The notes under the pieces: model-generated
The model's input: the letters and a program-made list of their open reading frames with translations, nothing else
The model's database searches: none
Told to the model about the DNA's origin: nothing
Assembly: GCA_020630615.1 (NCBI GenBank)
Contig: JAHDBA010000016.1
Coordinates: 22,014-61,870 of the forward strand
From: Myxococcota bacterium
GTDB taxonomy: Bacteria > Myxococcota > UBA727 > JAHDBA01
Direction of reading: 5' to 3'
DNA length: 39,857 bases
Made by a program: the position numbers and the translations under genes
Part shown: piece after piece, positions 26,278-34,689 of the stretch
Numbering within the stretch: the stretch's first letter is position 1
Layout: each line of letters starts with the position of its first letter

Positions 26278-28008
26278 ATGATGGCGAGCAAAAAGAGCGA
26301 TAGGCTTGTAACTCTTGGGAATGTTTCGCGCACAGCATCGTCTCACAGTGCCAAGGAAGGCTGTGGGAACTATGGCTCGCCTGCTCTCAGCACGACACGA
26401 GGCTTTTCGCGCCCTACCGATATTCTTCTGTGTACCTTTAACGCAAAATACGCACACACATCGTTTGGCCTACGCTACCTGAGGGCGAACCTGAAAGAGT
26501 TCCGCGATTTTTCAACCCTCCGTGAGTTTACCATCAAAAACGACCCGAGAACTGTCGCCCTTGAGCTCCTCAGAGACAAACCTCTCGTCGTGGGCCTGGG
26601 TGTCTATATTTGGAATGTTGAGGAGTCCAAAACATTGCTGAAGACGCTTCGTAAAGTCGCTCCAGAGATTATCCTTATCGCCGGCGGCCCCGAAGTTTCA
26701 CATCTAGCCCCGAAGAGTGATTGGGATGAACTTGTGGATTTCATCGTGCAAGGTGAAGGCGAAGAAAAACTTCATGCGTTGCTCGAGTCCCTCAATCGCG
26801 GTCAGCGACCCGCACAAAAACGGCATCCGGGAAGCACGCCCTCCTTTGATGCGCTCGAATTACCCTACGACGAGTATAGCGATACCGACCTAAAACAACG
26901 TGTTCTCTATGTTGAAGCTTCGAGAGGCTGTCCTTTCAAATGTTCGTTTTGACTTTCATCCTTGGATCAAAAAGTCCGCAACGCAGAACTCGAGGTCTTT
27001 TTGGCCGAAATGGAAAAGCTTCTGAGTCGTGGGGCAAAGCATTTTAAGTTTGTCGACCGCACCTTTAATCTAAAGCCATCGTTCGCATTGGCAATTGTCG
27101 AGTTTTTTAGAGAACGTTGGTTCGAAGGACTCTTCCTCCATTTTGAAATGGTTCCCGATCGAATGCCTGAAGAAATCTTGGAGTCCATTGCGAAGTTTCC
27201 ACCTGGCGCGATTCAATTTGAAGTCGGTTTACAAACTTTAAATCCAAAAGTAGCGGCAAATATTCACCGACGTACCAACCTCGAGAAAGCCGAGCGGAAT
27301 ATTCGATACTGCTCGACCCAAACCGGTGTTCATATTCACAGCGATCTCATCGTTGGACTTCCCGGGGAAGATATTCACTCCTTCCAAGCAGGCTTCGATC
27401 GCCTCGTCGGGTGGGAACCGCACGAAATTCAAGTCGGAATTTTGAAGCGCCTTCAAGGAACCCCTATCGCGATGAATGAACAACTCATCTTTAGTGATGA
27501 GCCACCTTATACAATACTCAAGACACCGGACATGTCTTTTGAAACCATCGAGATGATGCGTCGCTTTGCAAAGCATTGGGACATTTTTGCAAATCAAGGG
27601 AATTTCCCACGAGTCCTCAAAGCCCTACTCGAACGCAAGTCTTCTGCCTTCGACAGCTTTCTTGAATTCAGTACTTGGCTCTTTGAAAATCTCACCAATT
27701 CGATTTCGATTTCGATCCAACGTCAAGCGGAGGCACTGTATCACTTTCTGATCGATGATGGGGTACGGGGACACGTCGCGATTCAAGACGATGCAACGAA
27801 AGAAGCGGCCCTTCGAATTGTAATGCAAGACTTCTTAAGCCAGCCGGGGCGCAATCTTCCTGGTTTTGTTCAAAAACTAGACGTGCCGCCTCTCTTTCGT
27901 GAAGAACTCAAAACGCTTGTGCGCCACGCGAATGAGCGCCGTGCACACTACGCCTCTACTCCGGAACGCCAACGAAAACACCTGCGCTCACGTGCAATTG
28001 CCGACTAA
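26278..28008 (+). CDS. DUF4080/B12-binding-type radical SAM protein with in-frame TGA (probable selenocysteine) in the cluster motif
   Basis: One reading frame runs from about 26278 to 28008, interrupted only by TGA at 26950-26952. The codons around it read C-P-F-K-C-S-F-TGA-L-S-S, so the TGA sits exactly at the third Cys of CxxxCxxC, the ligand set of the radical SAM 4Fe-4S cluster. In DUF4080 homologues as I recall them this block is SRGCPFNCSYCLSS. The N-terminal ~200 residues match their B12-binding-like domain (ILLCTFNAKYAHTSFGLRYL, AGGPEVSHL, VQGEGEEK). The part after the TGA continues the family (FKFVDRTFNLKPSFAL, QFEVGLQTLNP, DLIVGLPGED). Read through, the protein is about 576 aa with Sec at position 225. 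A candidate SECIS-like stem lies just downstream. The start could be ATG 26278 or 26281; neither has a good ribosome binding site. Alternatives are a Cys-to-stop mutation (pseudogene) or a sequencing error (TGC or TGT read as TGA). Confidence 0.85.
26968..27003 (+). promoter_or_regulatory. Candidate bacterial SECIS-like stem-loop downstream of the in-frame TGA
   Basis: Folded by hand, CAAAAAG (26968-26974) pairs with CTTTTTG (26997-27003); after a U-U mismatch, CC (26976-26977) pairs with GG (26994-26995). The apical loop starts with G about 25 bases after the TGA, within the 16-37 base distance generally given for bacterial SECIS elements, but its size (16 bases) is at or above the usual limit. 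No energy calculation was possible, and A/T pairing makes this only suggestive. Confidence 0.35.
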
Positions 28009-28078
28009 AAGAGGGCGGCTTTCAATGCGAGCAATTTCATCGATGGTGCTGAGTATTTTCTGAGTTTGCGTCTGTACT

Positions 28079-28735
28079 TTATATTGCGTCTTGGCCGAGT
28101 TCGAGTCTTCGACGAATCTTAGCGCGATCAAGCATTCGCAAGCGATGTGCGCGAACAATAGAGGTCAAATCAAAAAGCGCTCGTTCCAAAGTGTCATTGG
28201 TCAACACGTAGTCATAATCTTCAAGCCCAGCAATTATCTCGCCACGCGCCGCATCCATGCGACGAGTTACAACCTCTTCGTCATCTGTGCCCCGCGCACG
28301 AAGACGCTTCTCGAGTTCATCAATAGAAGGAGGCAGCAGAAAGATTAAGCATGCATTCGGGAAACGCTCTTTGATTTGGCGTCCTCCTTGAACATCGATA
28401 TCGAAAAGGACATCTCGCCTTTGTGCAATCTGTTCTTCGATGGCTTCTGCGCTCGACCCGTAGAGGTTCCCGTGCACCTCAGCCCACTCTACAAAGTCTC
28501 CGTCTTCAACTTGCTGCATAAAAGCTTCACGCGAGACAAAATGGTAATGACGCCCATCTTGCTCATCGCCGCGAGGCGCACGCGTCGTATGTGAAATAGA
28601 GAGACAAAGCTTAGAGTCCGCCTCAAGCACCATTCTAGAGAGCGTCGTTTTCCCTGTTCCGCTCGCAGCGCTCAAGACAACAGGAAATCCTCTTCGCGTC
28701 GACGCACTAATAACACCGTGTACTCCGGTAATCAT
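28079..28735 (-). CDS. gmk: Guanylate kinase
   Basis: Gmk phosphorylates GMP to GDP with ATP. The P-loop is AASGTGKTTLSR near residue 25; SHTTRAPRGDEQDGRHYHFV is the typical GMP-binding block; FVEWAEVHGNLYGSS and VLFDIDVQGGRQI follow in order. The start is ATG 28735, one base after the pfkA stop, giving 218 aa (family about 205), with a GGGGA element inside the end of pfkA. The frame extends to 28780 but would then overlap pfkA. The two genes form an operon-like pair. Confidence 0.95.
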   Translation of the reverse strand: MITGVHGVISASTRRGFPVVLSAASGTGKTTLSRMVLEADSKLCLSISHTTRAPRGDEQDGRHYHFVSREAFMQQVEDGDFVEWAEVHGNLYGSSAEAIEEQIAQRRDVLFDIDVQGGRQIKERFPNACLIFLLPPSIDELEKRLRARGTDDEEVVTRRMDAARGEIIAGLEDYDYVLTNDTLERALFDLTSIVRAHRLRMLDRAKIRRRLELGQDAI

Positions 28736-28736
28736 C

Positions 28737-29843
28737 TTATTGGTCCCCAAGGCATATACCGACACCGCGTGCAGCTTCAATCCATGTCCCGGTCAAGTTC
28801 ACTTGGCGTAGCGAATCAATACCTTCATCAATAGGTACGGTCACAATATCCGGCGTGCGAAGACATACCATCTGTCCCCAGTTCCCCGCTGCAGCGCAGT
28901 CGGCAGCCTTAACACCATAGGCGGTTGCAAGAGCTCGATCAAAAGCAATGGGCGTTCCGCCTCGCTGAAGGTGACCGAGCACCACATAACGGGACTCCAT
29001 CTTACACTTTTGCGCGAGAAGATCCGAGACCCTTTGGGCCAGCCCGCCTAAACGAACTTGGCCTCCCACTTCATCCTCGGGTCGTTGGGTCAAGACAGAA
29101 ACTTGACCGTCCACGGGTCGGGCCCCCTCAGCGACAGCGACCAACGAGAATTGTCTGCGCTTTTTCTGACGTCTCAAAATTTTAGAAGCGACCTTCTCAA
29201 TATCAAAGGGGATCTCCGGGATTAAAATACAGTCGGCCCCACCGGCAATACCCGCGGCCAAAGCAATATGTCCAGCATCACGCCCCATCAACTCAACCAC
29301 CATAATCCGATCGTGAGACTCGGCAGTGGTATGCAAGCGATCGATCGCATCGGTTGCCGTTTGTACCGCTGTCCAAAAACCGAAAGTATAGTCCGTCGCA
29401 CCCACATCATTATCAATGGTCTTTGGCACGCCAACAAAAGGGATCCCGTGCTCGTCCATCAAACGCTTTGCAATCCCCAGGGTACCATCTCCCCCGATCG
29501 CAACGAGACCATCGATTCCTTCCGCTCGAATCATCTCCGCAAGTTCAGCACTACGATCTTTCGCGACGATTTTCCCGTCTTTCTCGACCGGATAATCAAA
29601 GGGGTCACCACGGTTCGTCGTACCCAGCATTGTGCCGCCTTTCGCAACAAGCCCTTTGCAATCATCGATATCCAATCTCTTCACACGCTGCGGCGTCTCA
29701 AAGTAACCATTAAACGAATCGTAAGACCCAATGACTTCAATACCATGCTCTCGAACCGAACGATGAACAACACCACGAATCACTGCGTTAAGTCCCGGGC
29801 AATCGCCACCTCCTGTAAAGACCCCAATACGTTTCACTGCCAC
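28737..29843 (-). CDS. pfkA: 6-phosphofructokinase (predicted ATP-dependent)
   Basis: The start is GTG 29843 after GAGAGG (six bases); 368 aa, beginning VAVKRIGVFTGGGDCPGLN. The upstream GTG (29882) has no such support. It contains the family blocks AIGGDGTLGIAKRL, GVPKTIDNDVGATDYTFGFWTA and VVELMGRDAGHIALAAGI. At the two positions that separate donors, this protein has Gly in GGDG (ATP-type) and Lys in PKT (shared with PPi enzymes and with ATP-using group III members such as the Streptomyces enzyme). ATP is therefore the likelier phosphoryl donor. It catalyses fructose 6-phosphate to fructose 1,6-bisphosphate and is the first gene of the pair with gmk. Confidence 0.92.
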   Translation of the reverse strand: MAVKRIGVFTGGGDCPGLNAVIRGVVHRSVREHGIEVIGSYDSFNGYFETPQRVKRLDIDDCKGLVAKGGTMLGTTNRGDPFDYPVEKDGKIVAKDRSAELAEMIRAEGIDGLVAIGGDGTLGIAKRLMDEHGIPFVGVPKTIDNDVGATDYTFGFWTAVQTATDAIDRLHTTAESHDRIMVVELMGRDAGHIALAAGIAGGADCILIPEIPFDIEKVASKILRRQKKRRQFSLVAVAEGARPVDGQVSVLTQRPEDEVGGQVRLGGLAQRVSDLLAQKCKMESRYVVLGHLQRGGTPIAFDRALATAYGVKAADCAAAGNWGQMVCLRTPDIVTVPIDEGIDSLRQVNLTGTWIEAARGVGICLGDQ

Positions 29844-29966
29844 AGCAAACCTCTCACCGCTAGATTCTAAAGTACGCCTCACTGAAACGAGGCGCTACCT
29901 GCCTGAACCCTCAGCCTACTCCGACGTTCAAATAAACCAAGAGTACAAAGTTCGAAGATGATTTTT

Positions 29967-30422
29967 TTAGCGTTCTGTCACGAGACGAATCTGACGCGCC
30001 ACGCGCATGAAGTCATCTCGCACTTGATCGATTGTTTCCAAAAGCGCTGTTCCCGTCGCAACGACTATAAAGTTACCAACCTCTTTGGCAAACATCATCT
30101 GCGAAACACCATGCTCCTCGGAGTGAAAAGTATAAGCGACGAAGGGATGTTCGGTACCATCACGTGCAATGTCACCACGCTCAACAACTTTAAAACCAGG
30201 GAGATGTTGTGCCATGACCTCCTCCCGTCCCTTTAAATATTCTTGTGCACCACCGCCATCACTGGGCTGCCATGCGATCGAGATATTACCCGGTGATTTC
30301 TCACTAAACTGCCCCCCACCAAGATTGAGACCGGCTTTCGGTGGAATAGCATACGTGATCGTCGACATATCGACCCAGTCATCCGGAACCTCCGTTCGAA
30401 ATACTCCAAAGGCAATATCCAT
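29967..30422 (-). CDS. DcrB/DUF1795-like protein (Eag-chaperone-like)
   Basis: This 151-aa protein fits DUF1795 better than the first copy does: VPDDWVDMSTITYAIP, NISIAWQPS, YLKGREEVMAQHLPGFKVVE, HPFVAYTFHSEEHGVSQMMF, FIVVATGTALLETIDQVRDD. There is no signal peptide, unlike the lipoprotein DcrB, so a cytosolic role such as the Eag chaperones is more likely. It diverges from the 250-aa protein gene at 30677 across 254 bases. There is no obvious effector on the same strand. Confidence 0.7.
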   Translation of the reverse strand: MDIAFGVFRTEVPDDWVDMSTITYAIPPKAGLNLGGGQFSEKSPGNISIAWQPSDGGGAQEYLKGREEVMAQHLPGFKVVERGDIARDGTEHPFVAYTFHSEEHGVSQMMFAKEVGNFIVVATGTALLETIDQVRDDFMRVARQIRLVTER

Positions 30423-30676
30423 GGCTTCACCCTACCTACGCCAAGCGCGATTGAACTTCTTCTCCATCAATCTAGTCGAAAAGATGTTCGAGAAGCCATC
30501 AAATCTGGAGAATAATTTGAAGACATCATCGACTACAGATCTCCGATTACCCTTTATTTTTAATGCCTTAGATGAAACGAGATCCCATGCACGTCTTTTT
30601 TTCTTCAACTCGCGCCAAAAGGGTCTGCTCACGCATAGAACTCACACAGTGCTCGTATTTCATGGAGGGAAACACG

Positions 30677-31429
30677 ATGAGTAAGACAATATCACAAACA
30701 TATTACAATGGACCTGCTTCGACCCAGAACTATGGTTCATCAAACAACCCATACCGGTACGAGAACAACTACAGTACACACGGCGGCACAGAGGTTCGTT
30801 ACATCAACAACGATCGCCAAATCGGAAACGCTCGAGACGCAGACCGCGAAACAGTGACTCAAACCAAAACGCGACAAATCACCCGACGCGGAGTCAACTG
30901 GGAAGCAGTCATTGAGCGGAACAACGAGGAAGCAAGTCGTGAGTTTAAAGAGGCCATCGGCTTTGATAGAACTTGGGGTGCACTGAAGTCTCTATTTTCG
31001 ACACGCGGCCTGAAGACATTCCCCCTATCGCTTGTGAAAGCGGTCATTACTGCCCCGCTTCGCGATTTGCTTGAGCTTCCTACTGGTCTTGTGGCAATGG
31101 TTGATGAAAAGGTTGATGCGGGATCCGGCACAATGATGCAAGGCTGGCAACGTCTCGGTGAGAAGCTTGTCAACTTCATGTACGGAGAAGACGTCACTGG
31201 CGATAGCGGTAAAATGGCTGAGGTCACTGCTGCGATGGTTGCTGACCAACACGCGGACGCCATGCAGCGCTTGATGCAAGATATGATACGCGCACGTAGC
31301 CAAAACCTTGCCGCCAACCCAAACTACCAGATGTGGGGTCAGGGTCAGTGGCAAAGTGGCATGGGTACTAACACCTTTGGAGTAAAGAGCAGTATTCCAA
31401 TGATGCCTACCATGCGTTATTACGGTTAA
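30677..31429 (+). CDS. Hypothetical protein divergent from DUF1795-like gene
   Basis: ATG 30677 follows GGAGGG; 250 aa. The first ~60 residues are Asn/Tyr/Ser-rich and look disordered, then a helical region (NWEAVIERNNEEASREFKEA) and an amphipathic/hydrophobic stretch (LSLVKAVITAPLRDLLELPT). The C-terminus is Gln/Met/Gly-rich. There is no signal peptide and I recognise no domain. Like the 482-aa protein it neighbours a DUF1795-like gene, which is the only functional hint. A hairpin terminator lies about 60 bases downstream. Confidence 0.65.
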   Translation: MSKTISQTYYNGPASTQNYGSSNNPYRYENNYSTHGGTEVRYINNDRQIGNARDADRETVTQTKTRQITRRGVNWEAVIERNNEEASREFKEAIGFDRTWGALKSLFSTRGLKTFPLSLVKAVITAPLRDLLELPTGLVAMVDEKVDAGSGTMMQGWQRLGEKLVNFMYGEDVTGDSGKMAEVTAAMVADQHADAMQRLMQDMIRARSQNLAANPNYQMWGQGQWQSGMGTNTFGVKSSIPMMPTMRYYG

Positions 31430-31487
31430 CCCCAGAAATATATCTCGCAGACTTGCCCAAAGGAGCACTGCACTACAGAAACTTGAG

Positions 31488-31514
31488 ACGTCCGCTAGCC
31501 ATGGCGGACGTTTT
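31488..31514 (+). terminator. Rho-independent terminator after the 250-aa protein gene
   Basis: acgtccgc and gcggacgt form an 8-base perfect stem with an 8-base loop, followed by TTTT. It separates the hypothetical gene from the acyl-CoA synthetase gene. Confidence 0.7.
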
Positions 31515-31618
31515 AAATTAGACCATAAGGTCAGAACCCATTTTCGGGACTTTTTTCTTATAAGTATTCACGATGCTTCGTTAGGAGAAAAAACCGAACT
31601 TGCGCCGTAGGAGTCACC

Positions 31619-33424
31619 ATGGTCGCCAATGTCTACCAACTGTTTCGAGACACCGTTCAATCCAAAGGTCATCGACCTGCTGCTTCTGTCAAAGTTGATG
31701 GAGTATGGAAAACCACAACGTGGGCAGAACTTGGTCAACGTGCAGAGGCAATTGCCGCCGGGCTTATCGACCTCGGTCTCAAGACTGGCGATCGAATCTC
31801 AATTTTTGGAATTACCTCGCTTGAGTGGTCCGAGTCTGATCTGGGGATCCTGGGTGCGGGCTGCACGACAGTACCGATCTACCATTCAAACCTTCCAGAA
31901 GACGCTGCCTACATCCTCAACGATGCTGGAAGTAAGGCTGTCTTTTGTGATGATGCAGCCCAGTGCAAAAAGATTCTGGAGACTCTGGGTGAGACGCCGG
32001 ACCTCAAACATATTGTTGTTTTTGATGCATCGGCAAAGAGTCTTGATGACAGGATCCTTTCATTGGATGAACTTATCGAAAATGGAACCACAGCACTCGA
32101 AAGCGATAGCGAACTTGTTAAAACACGTACCGAAACACTCGAACGCGAAAGTTTGCTCACACTGATCTACACCAGTGGCACGACCGGCAATCCCAAAGGC
32201 GCAATGCTCACCCATGATGCAATGCTTTATGAAGCAGAAGCAGTACAGAAAATTGGCGTTATTTCAGCCGAAGACACGCAGTTCATGTTTCTTCCTCTCG
32301 CGCATGTCTTCGCAAAAGTGCTTGAAGTCGCGTGGTGGGGTACAGGCCATGTGATGGCGTTTTGGGAAGGCGAGCAGAAAAAGATTGTCGACAACATCGG
32401 TGAGACACGACCGACCATGATGGCAGCCGTGCCTCGTATCTATGAAAAAGTTCACGCCAAAGTATGCTCGGACATCGAAAACGACAAGAGTCTTAAAGGT
32501 GTTTTAGGTCGCTGGGCGCTGGGCTTAAGTAAAGAAGCCGCGAAAGCTGAAGCAGAGGGTAAAGAGTACTCGAGCCTGATGTGGACACTTGCCCAAAAAC
32601 TCGTGTTCAACAAAATCGGGGAACGTTTAAACGAACGCTTTGGTGGCCGCTTACGCTTTTTTGTATCGGGTGGTGCGCCCCTCTCACGCGAGATTGGTTA
32701 CTTCTTCAAGTATTCAGGAATTCGCATCTGCGAGGGTTATGGTTTGACAGAGACTTCTGCTGCGACGTGTGTGAACCTTCCAACCAATATTCGAGTCGGC
32801 ACGGTTGGTCTTCCCTTGCCGGGTACAGAAATCAAAATTGCTGAAGACGGCGAAATTTTGATTCGCGGGCGAGGCGTGATGAAAGGTTATTGGAACCGCG
32901 ATGACGCGACGGCGGAAGTCCTTGATGCGAACAACTGGTTTCACTCCGGCGATATCGGTGAGTTTGATGAAATGGGTTTTCTCAAGATTACCGATCGCAA
33001 GAAAGACATTATTATCACTGCCGGCGGTAAAAACATCGCCCCGCAAAATATTGAGAATACGCTGAAAAGTATTAGTCCTTTGATCTCGCAAGTCGTCATT
33101 CACGGCGATCGTAGAAAATACTTAAGTGCATTGATTACCCTGGATGCGGAGGCACTCGAAACCTTCGCAAAAGACCAGAACATTGTGAGCTCAACATTTG
33201 ATTTTGCTGAAGTCACTCAAAATCAAGCCACCCGCGATCATATTCAAGAGAAAGTCAATGAACTCAACAGCGATCTTGCGCGCTATGAAACATTAAAAGA
33301 CTTTCGAATACTTGACCACGATTTCGAGATTGGTGACCAACTCACGCCAACACTGAAAGTCAAACGCAAACTTTGCAACGAACGCTACGCCAACCTTTTT
33401 GATGCCATGTACCCTTACGAATAG
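31619..33424 (+). CDS. Long-chain acyl-CoA synthetase (AMP-binding)
   Basis: This 601-aa adenylate-forming enzyme joins fatty acids to CoA through an acyl-AMP. The core motif YTSGTTGNPKGAMLTH lies at about residue 183; FLPLAHVFAK, SGGAPLSREIGYFF and EGYGLTETSAA follow; the hinge and C-terminal domain show HSGDIGEFDEMGFLKITDRKK (split as two blocks) and the catalytic Lys region TPTLKVKRK near the end. It is typical of bacterial FadD15-like proteins of about 600 aa. TAGGAG precedes the ATG. The lipoprotein gene starts only 12 bases downstream, so the two are probably co-transcribed. Confidence 0.92.
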   Translation: MVANVYQLFRDTVQSKGHRPAASVKVDGVWKTTTWAELGQRAEAIAAGLIDLGLKTGDRISIFGITSLEWSESDLGILGAGCTTVPIYHSNLPEDAAYILNDAGSKAVFCDDAAQCKKILETLGETPDLKHIVVFDASAKSLDDRILSLDELIENGTTALESDSELVKTRTETLERESLLTLIYTSGTTGNPKGAMLTHDAMLYEAEAVQKIGVISAEDTQFMFLPLAHVFAKVLEVAWWGTGHVMAFWEGEQKKIVDNIGETRPTMMAAVPRIYEKVHAKVCSDIENDKSLKGVLGRWALGLSKEAAKAEAEGKEYSSLMWTLAQKLVFNKIGERLNERFGGRLRFFVSGGAPLSREIGYFFKYSGIRICEGYGLTETSAATCVNLPTNIRVGTVGLPLPGTEIKIAEDGEILIRGRGVMKGYWNRDDATAEVLDANNWFHSGDIGEFDEMGFLKITDRKKDIIITAGGKNIAPQNIENTLKSISPLISQVVIHGDRRKYLSALITLDAEALETFAKDQNIVSSTFDFAEVTQNQATRDHIQEKVNELNSDLARYETLKDFRILDHDFEIGDQLTPTLKVKRKLCNERYANLFDAMYPYE

Positions 33425-33436
33425 GTCGAGATTCTT

Positions 33437-34681
33437 ATGTTATTAAAGGCGATACAAACGTTCCTACCCTTCTCCATGTGCCTTACCCTGGCCTGTTCGA
33501 GTACCCAAAAAAAAGATGACCTCAACGAACACGCGAGAACATCGCAGGATCAAGCCAAGACCTTAACTCAAGAGCTCGGATACAACTTTATGGGTGCCTT
33601 CCCTTTCGATATGAATGGTGATGGTCTCAACGAAGTTGTTGCAGGCTGTGAAGACGATGAGGGCTTTCGAGTCTGTATTTTTGATGTCGATGGCGAAGAC
33701 TTAAAGCTGAACCGCCGCTTGGGGACAATCTCAGCTCAGACCACCTTAAGCATGAAAGACCTTGGTGTCGAACATGGACTTGCTGGATTGCTTCTCGTGG
33801 AGAACCAAAATGAGACTCCTGACGAATCCTATACGACGTTGACACTCTATCGGAGCGGTTCAGATACACCGCTTTTTCAACAAAACTTCTACAAACGCGA
33901 TTCAAAAGACAACGCCAATTTTGACTTAAATTTCAGCAAAAAGAATAAAGCGTGGGCGCTGCACGATTTTGATAACGATGGCGACACCGAACTTGGAGTC
34001 TTTGTGCGGCATCAAGAAATCTCGATCCCAAATCGCGATGGCGCAAAAAGAGTTGCCACGGGTGCTTACTTCGACCTACGAGAGTTTGAAGCGATCGATG
34101 GTTCATGGGAGCTCAATGAGGGTGAGCGCGACGTTTTACTCAAAGGTCTAGTGCAACAGAGTATTTCAAGTGTTGAAGCAACGAGCGGCAAGCCCTACCC
34201 CGAACTTGATGCGATTGTGCCTGGCGAAGATGCAGAAGCCCAAGAGGACCCAAAAAATTCTGAAAGTGCCAAGCTCGTCAATGATGGTGACCTTGAAACA
34301 GGTTGGGTTGAAGATATTCAAGGCGCCGGTATAGGCGAAGCCTTGAAAGTGAAATTTGAGGGTTCACTTCCGATCAATATGATTCGCATTGTACCGGGGT
34401 GTGTCGGCTCGCGGGCAGCCTATCAAAAGCAAGGCCGTCCGACGCAACTCAATATTCGTGGCGGCCGTTTCTACGCGGACATCAATCTTGCAGCCCCCAA
34501 GAAGAATAGTGGTAACGTGCTCGGCGTGCTTCCGACCTCAATTCCCGGCTATGATTACGCGAAGCAGTATCTAATCTTCTTCACTGAGGCGATCGAGAGC
34601 GACGAGCTCGAGATCGAGATTCTAAAGACACGCTCAAAACGACAGCGTGAGACGTGTATCAGTGAAGTTGTGGTGTATTGA
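33437..34681 (+). CDS. Lipoprotein with FG-GAP/Ca-loop repeats and possible NADase-type glycan-binding domain
   Basis: This 414-aa protein has signal peptide and lipobox LTLAC (Cys20). The first part carries Asp/Asn-rich loops of FG-GAP/EF-hand type (FDMNGDGLNEV, HDFDNDGDTELGV), as in beta-propeller proteins. The C-terminal ~140 residues contain VNDGDLETGWVEDIQGAGIG and IRIVPGCVG, which resemble the NADase-type glycan-binding domain of streptococcal NAD-glycohydrolase (a discoidin-like fold). That call is moderate. It is probably an outer-membrane or surface lipoprotein binding sugar or another ligand. It follows the acyl-CoA synthetase closely and converges on fabH across eight bases. Confidence 0.75.
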   Translation: MLLKAIQTFLPFSMCLTLACSSTQKKDDLNEHARTSQDQAKTLTQELGYNFMGAFPFDMNGDGLNEVVAGCEDDEGFRVCIFDVDGEDLKLNRRLGTISAQTTLSMKDLGVEHGLAGLLLVENQNETPDESYTTLTLYRSGSDTPLFQQNFYKRDSKDNANFDLNFSKKNKAWALHDFDNDGDTELGVFVRHQEISIPNRDGAKRVATGAYFDLREFEAIDGSWELNEGERDVLLKGLVQQSISSVEATSGKPYPELDAIVPGEDAEAQEDPKNSESAKLVNDGDLETGWVEDIQGAGIGEALKVKFEGSLPINMIRIVPGCVGSRAAYQKQGRPTQLNIRGGRFYADINLAAPKKNSGNVLGVLPTSIPGYDYAKQYLIFFTEAIESDELEIEILKTRSKRQRETCISEVVVY

Positions 34682-34689
34682 GATGACTT

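Noticed and set aside
26209..26952. Treating the radical SAM region as two separate genes split at 26952
   Set aside because: The second part has no start codon with ribosome binding site, both parts are in the same frame, and both are needed for one radical SAM protein.
26951..26976. Perfect 6-pair hairpin GACTTT/AAAGTC starting inside the TGA as a SECIS
   Set aside because: The inner loop lies only about 8 bases from the TGA, closer than accepted for bacterial SECIS elements, and it would compete with the better-placed stem at 26968-27003.
29268..29870. 200-codon open frame on the plus strand
   Set aside because: It is antisense to pfkA, which has all family motifs; no start signal or recognisable domain.
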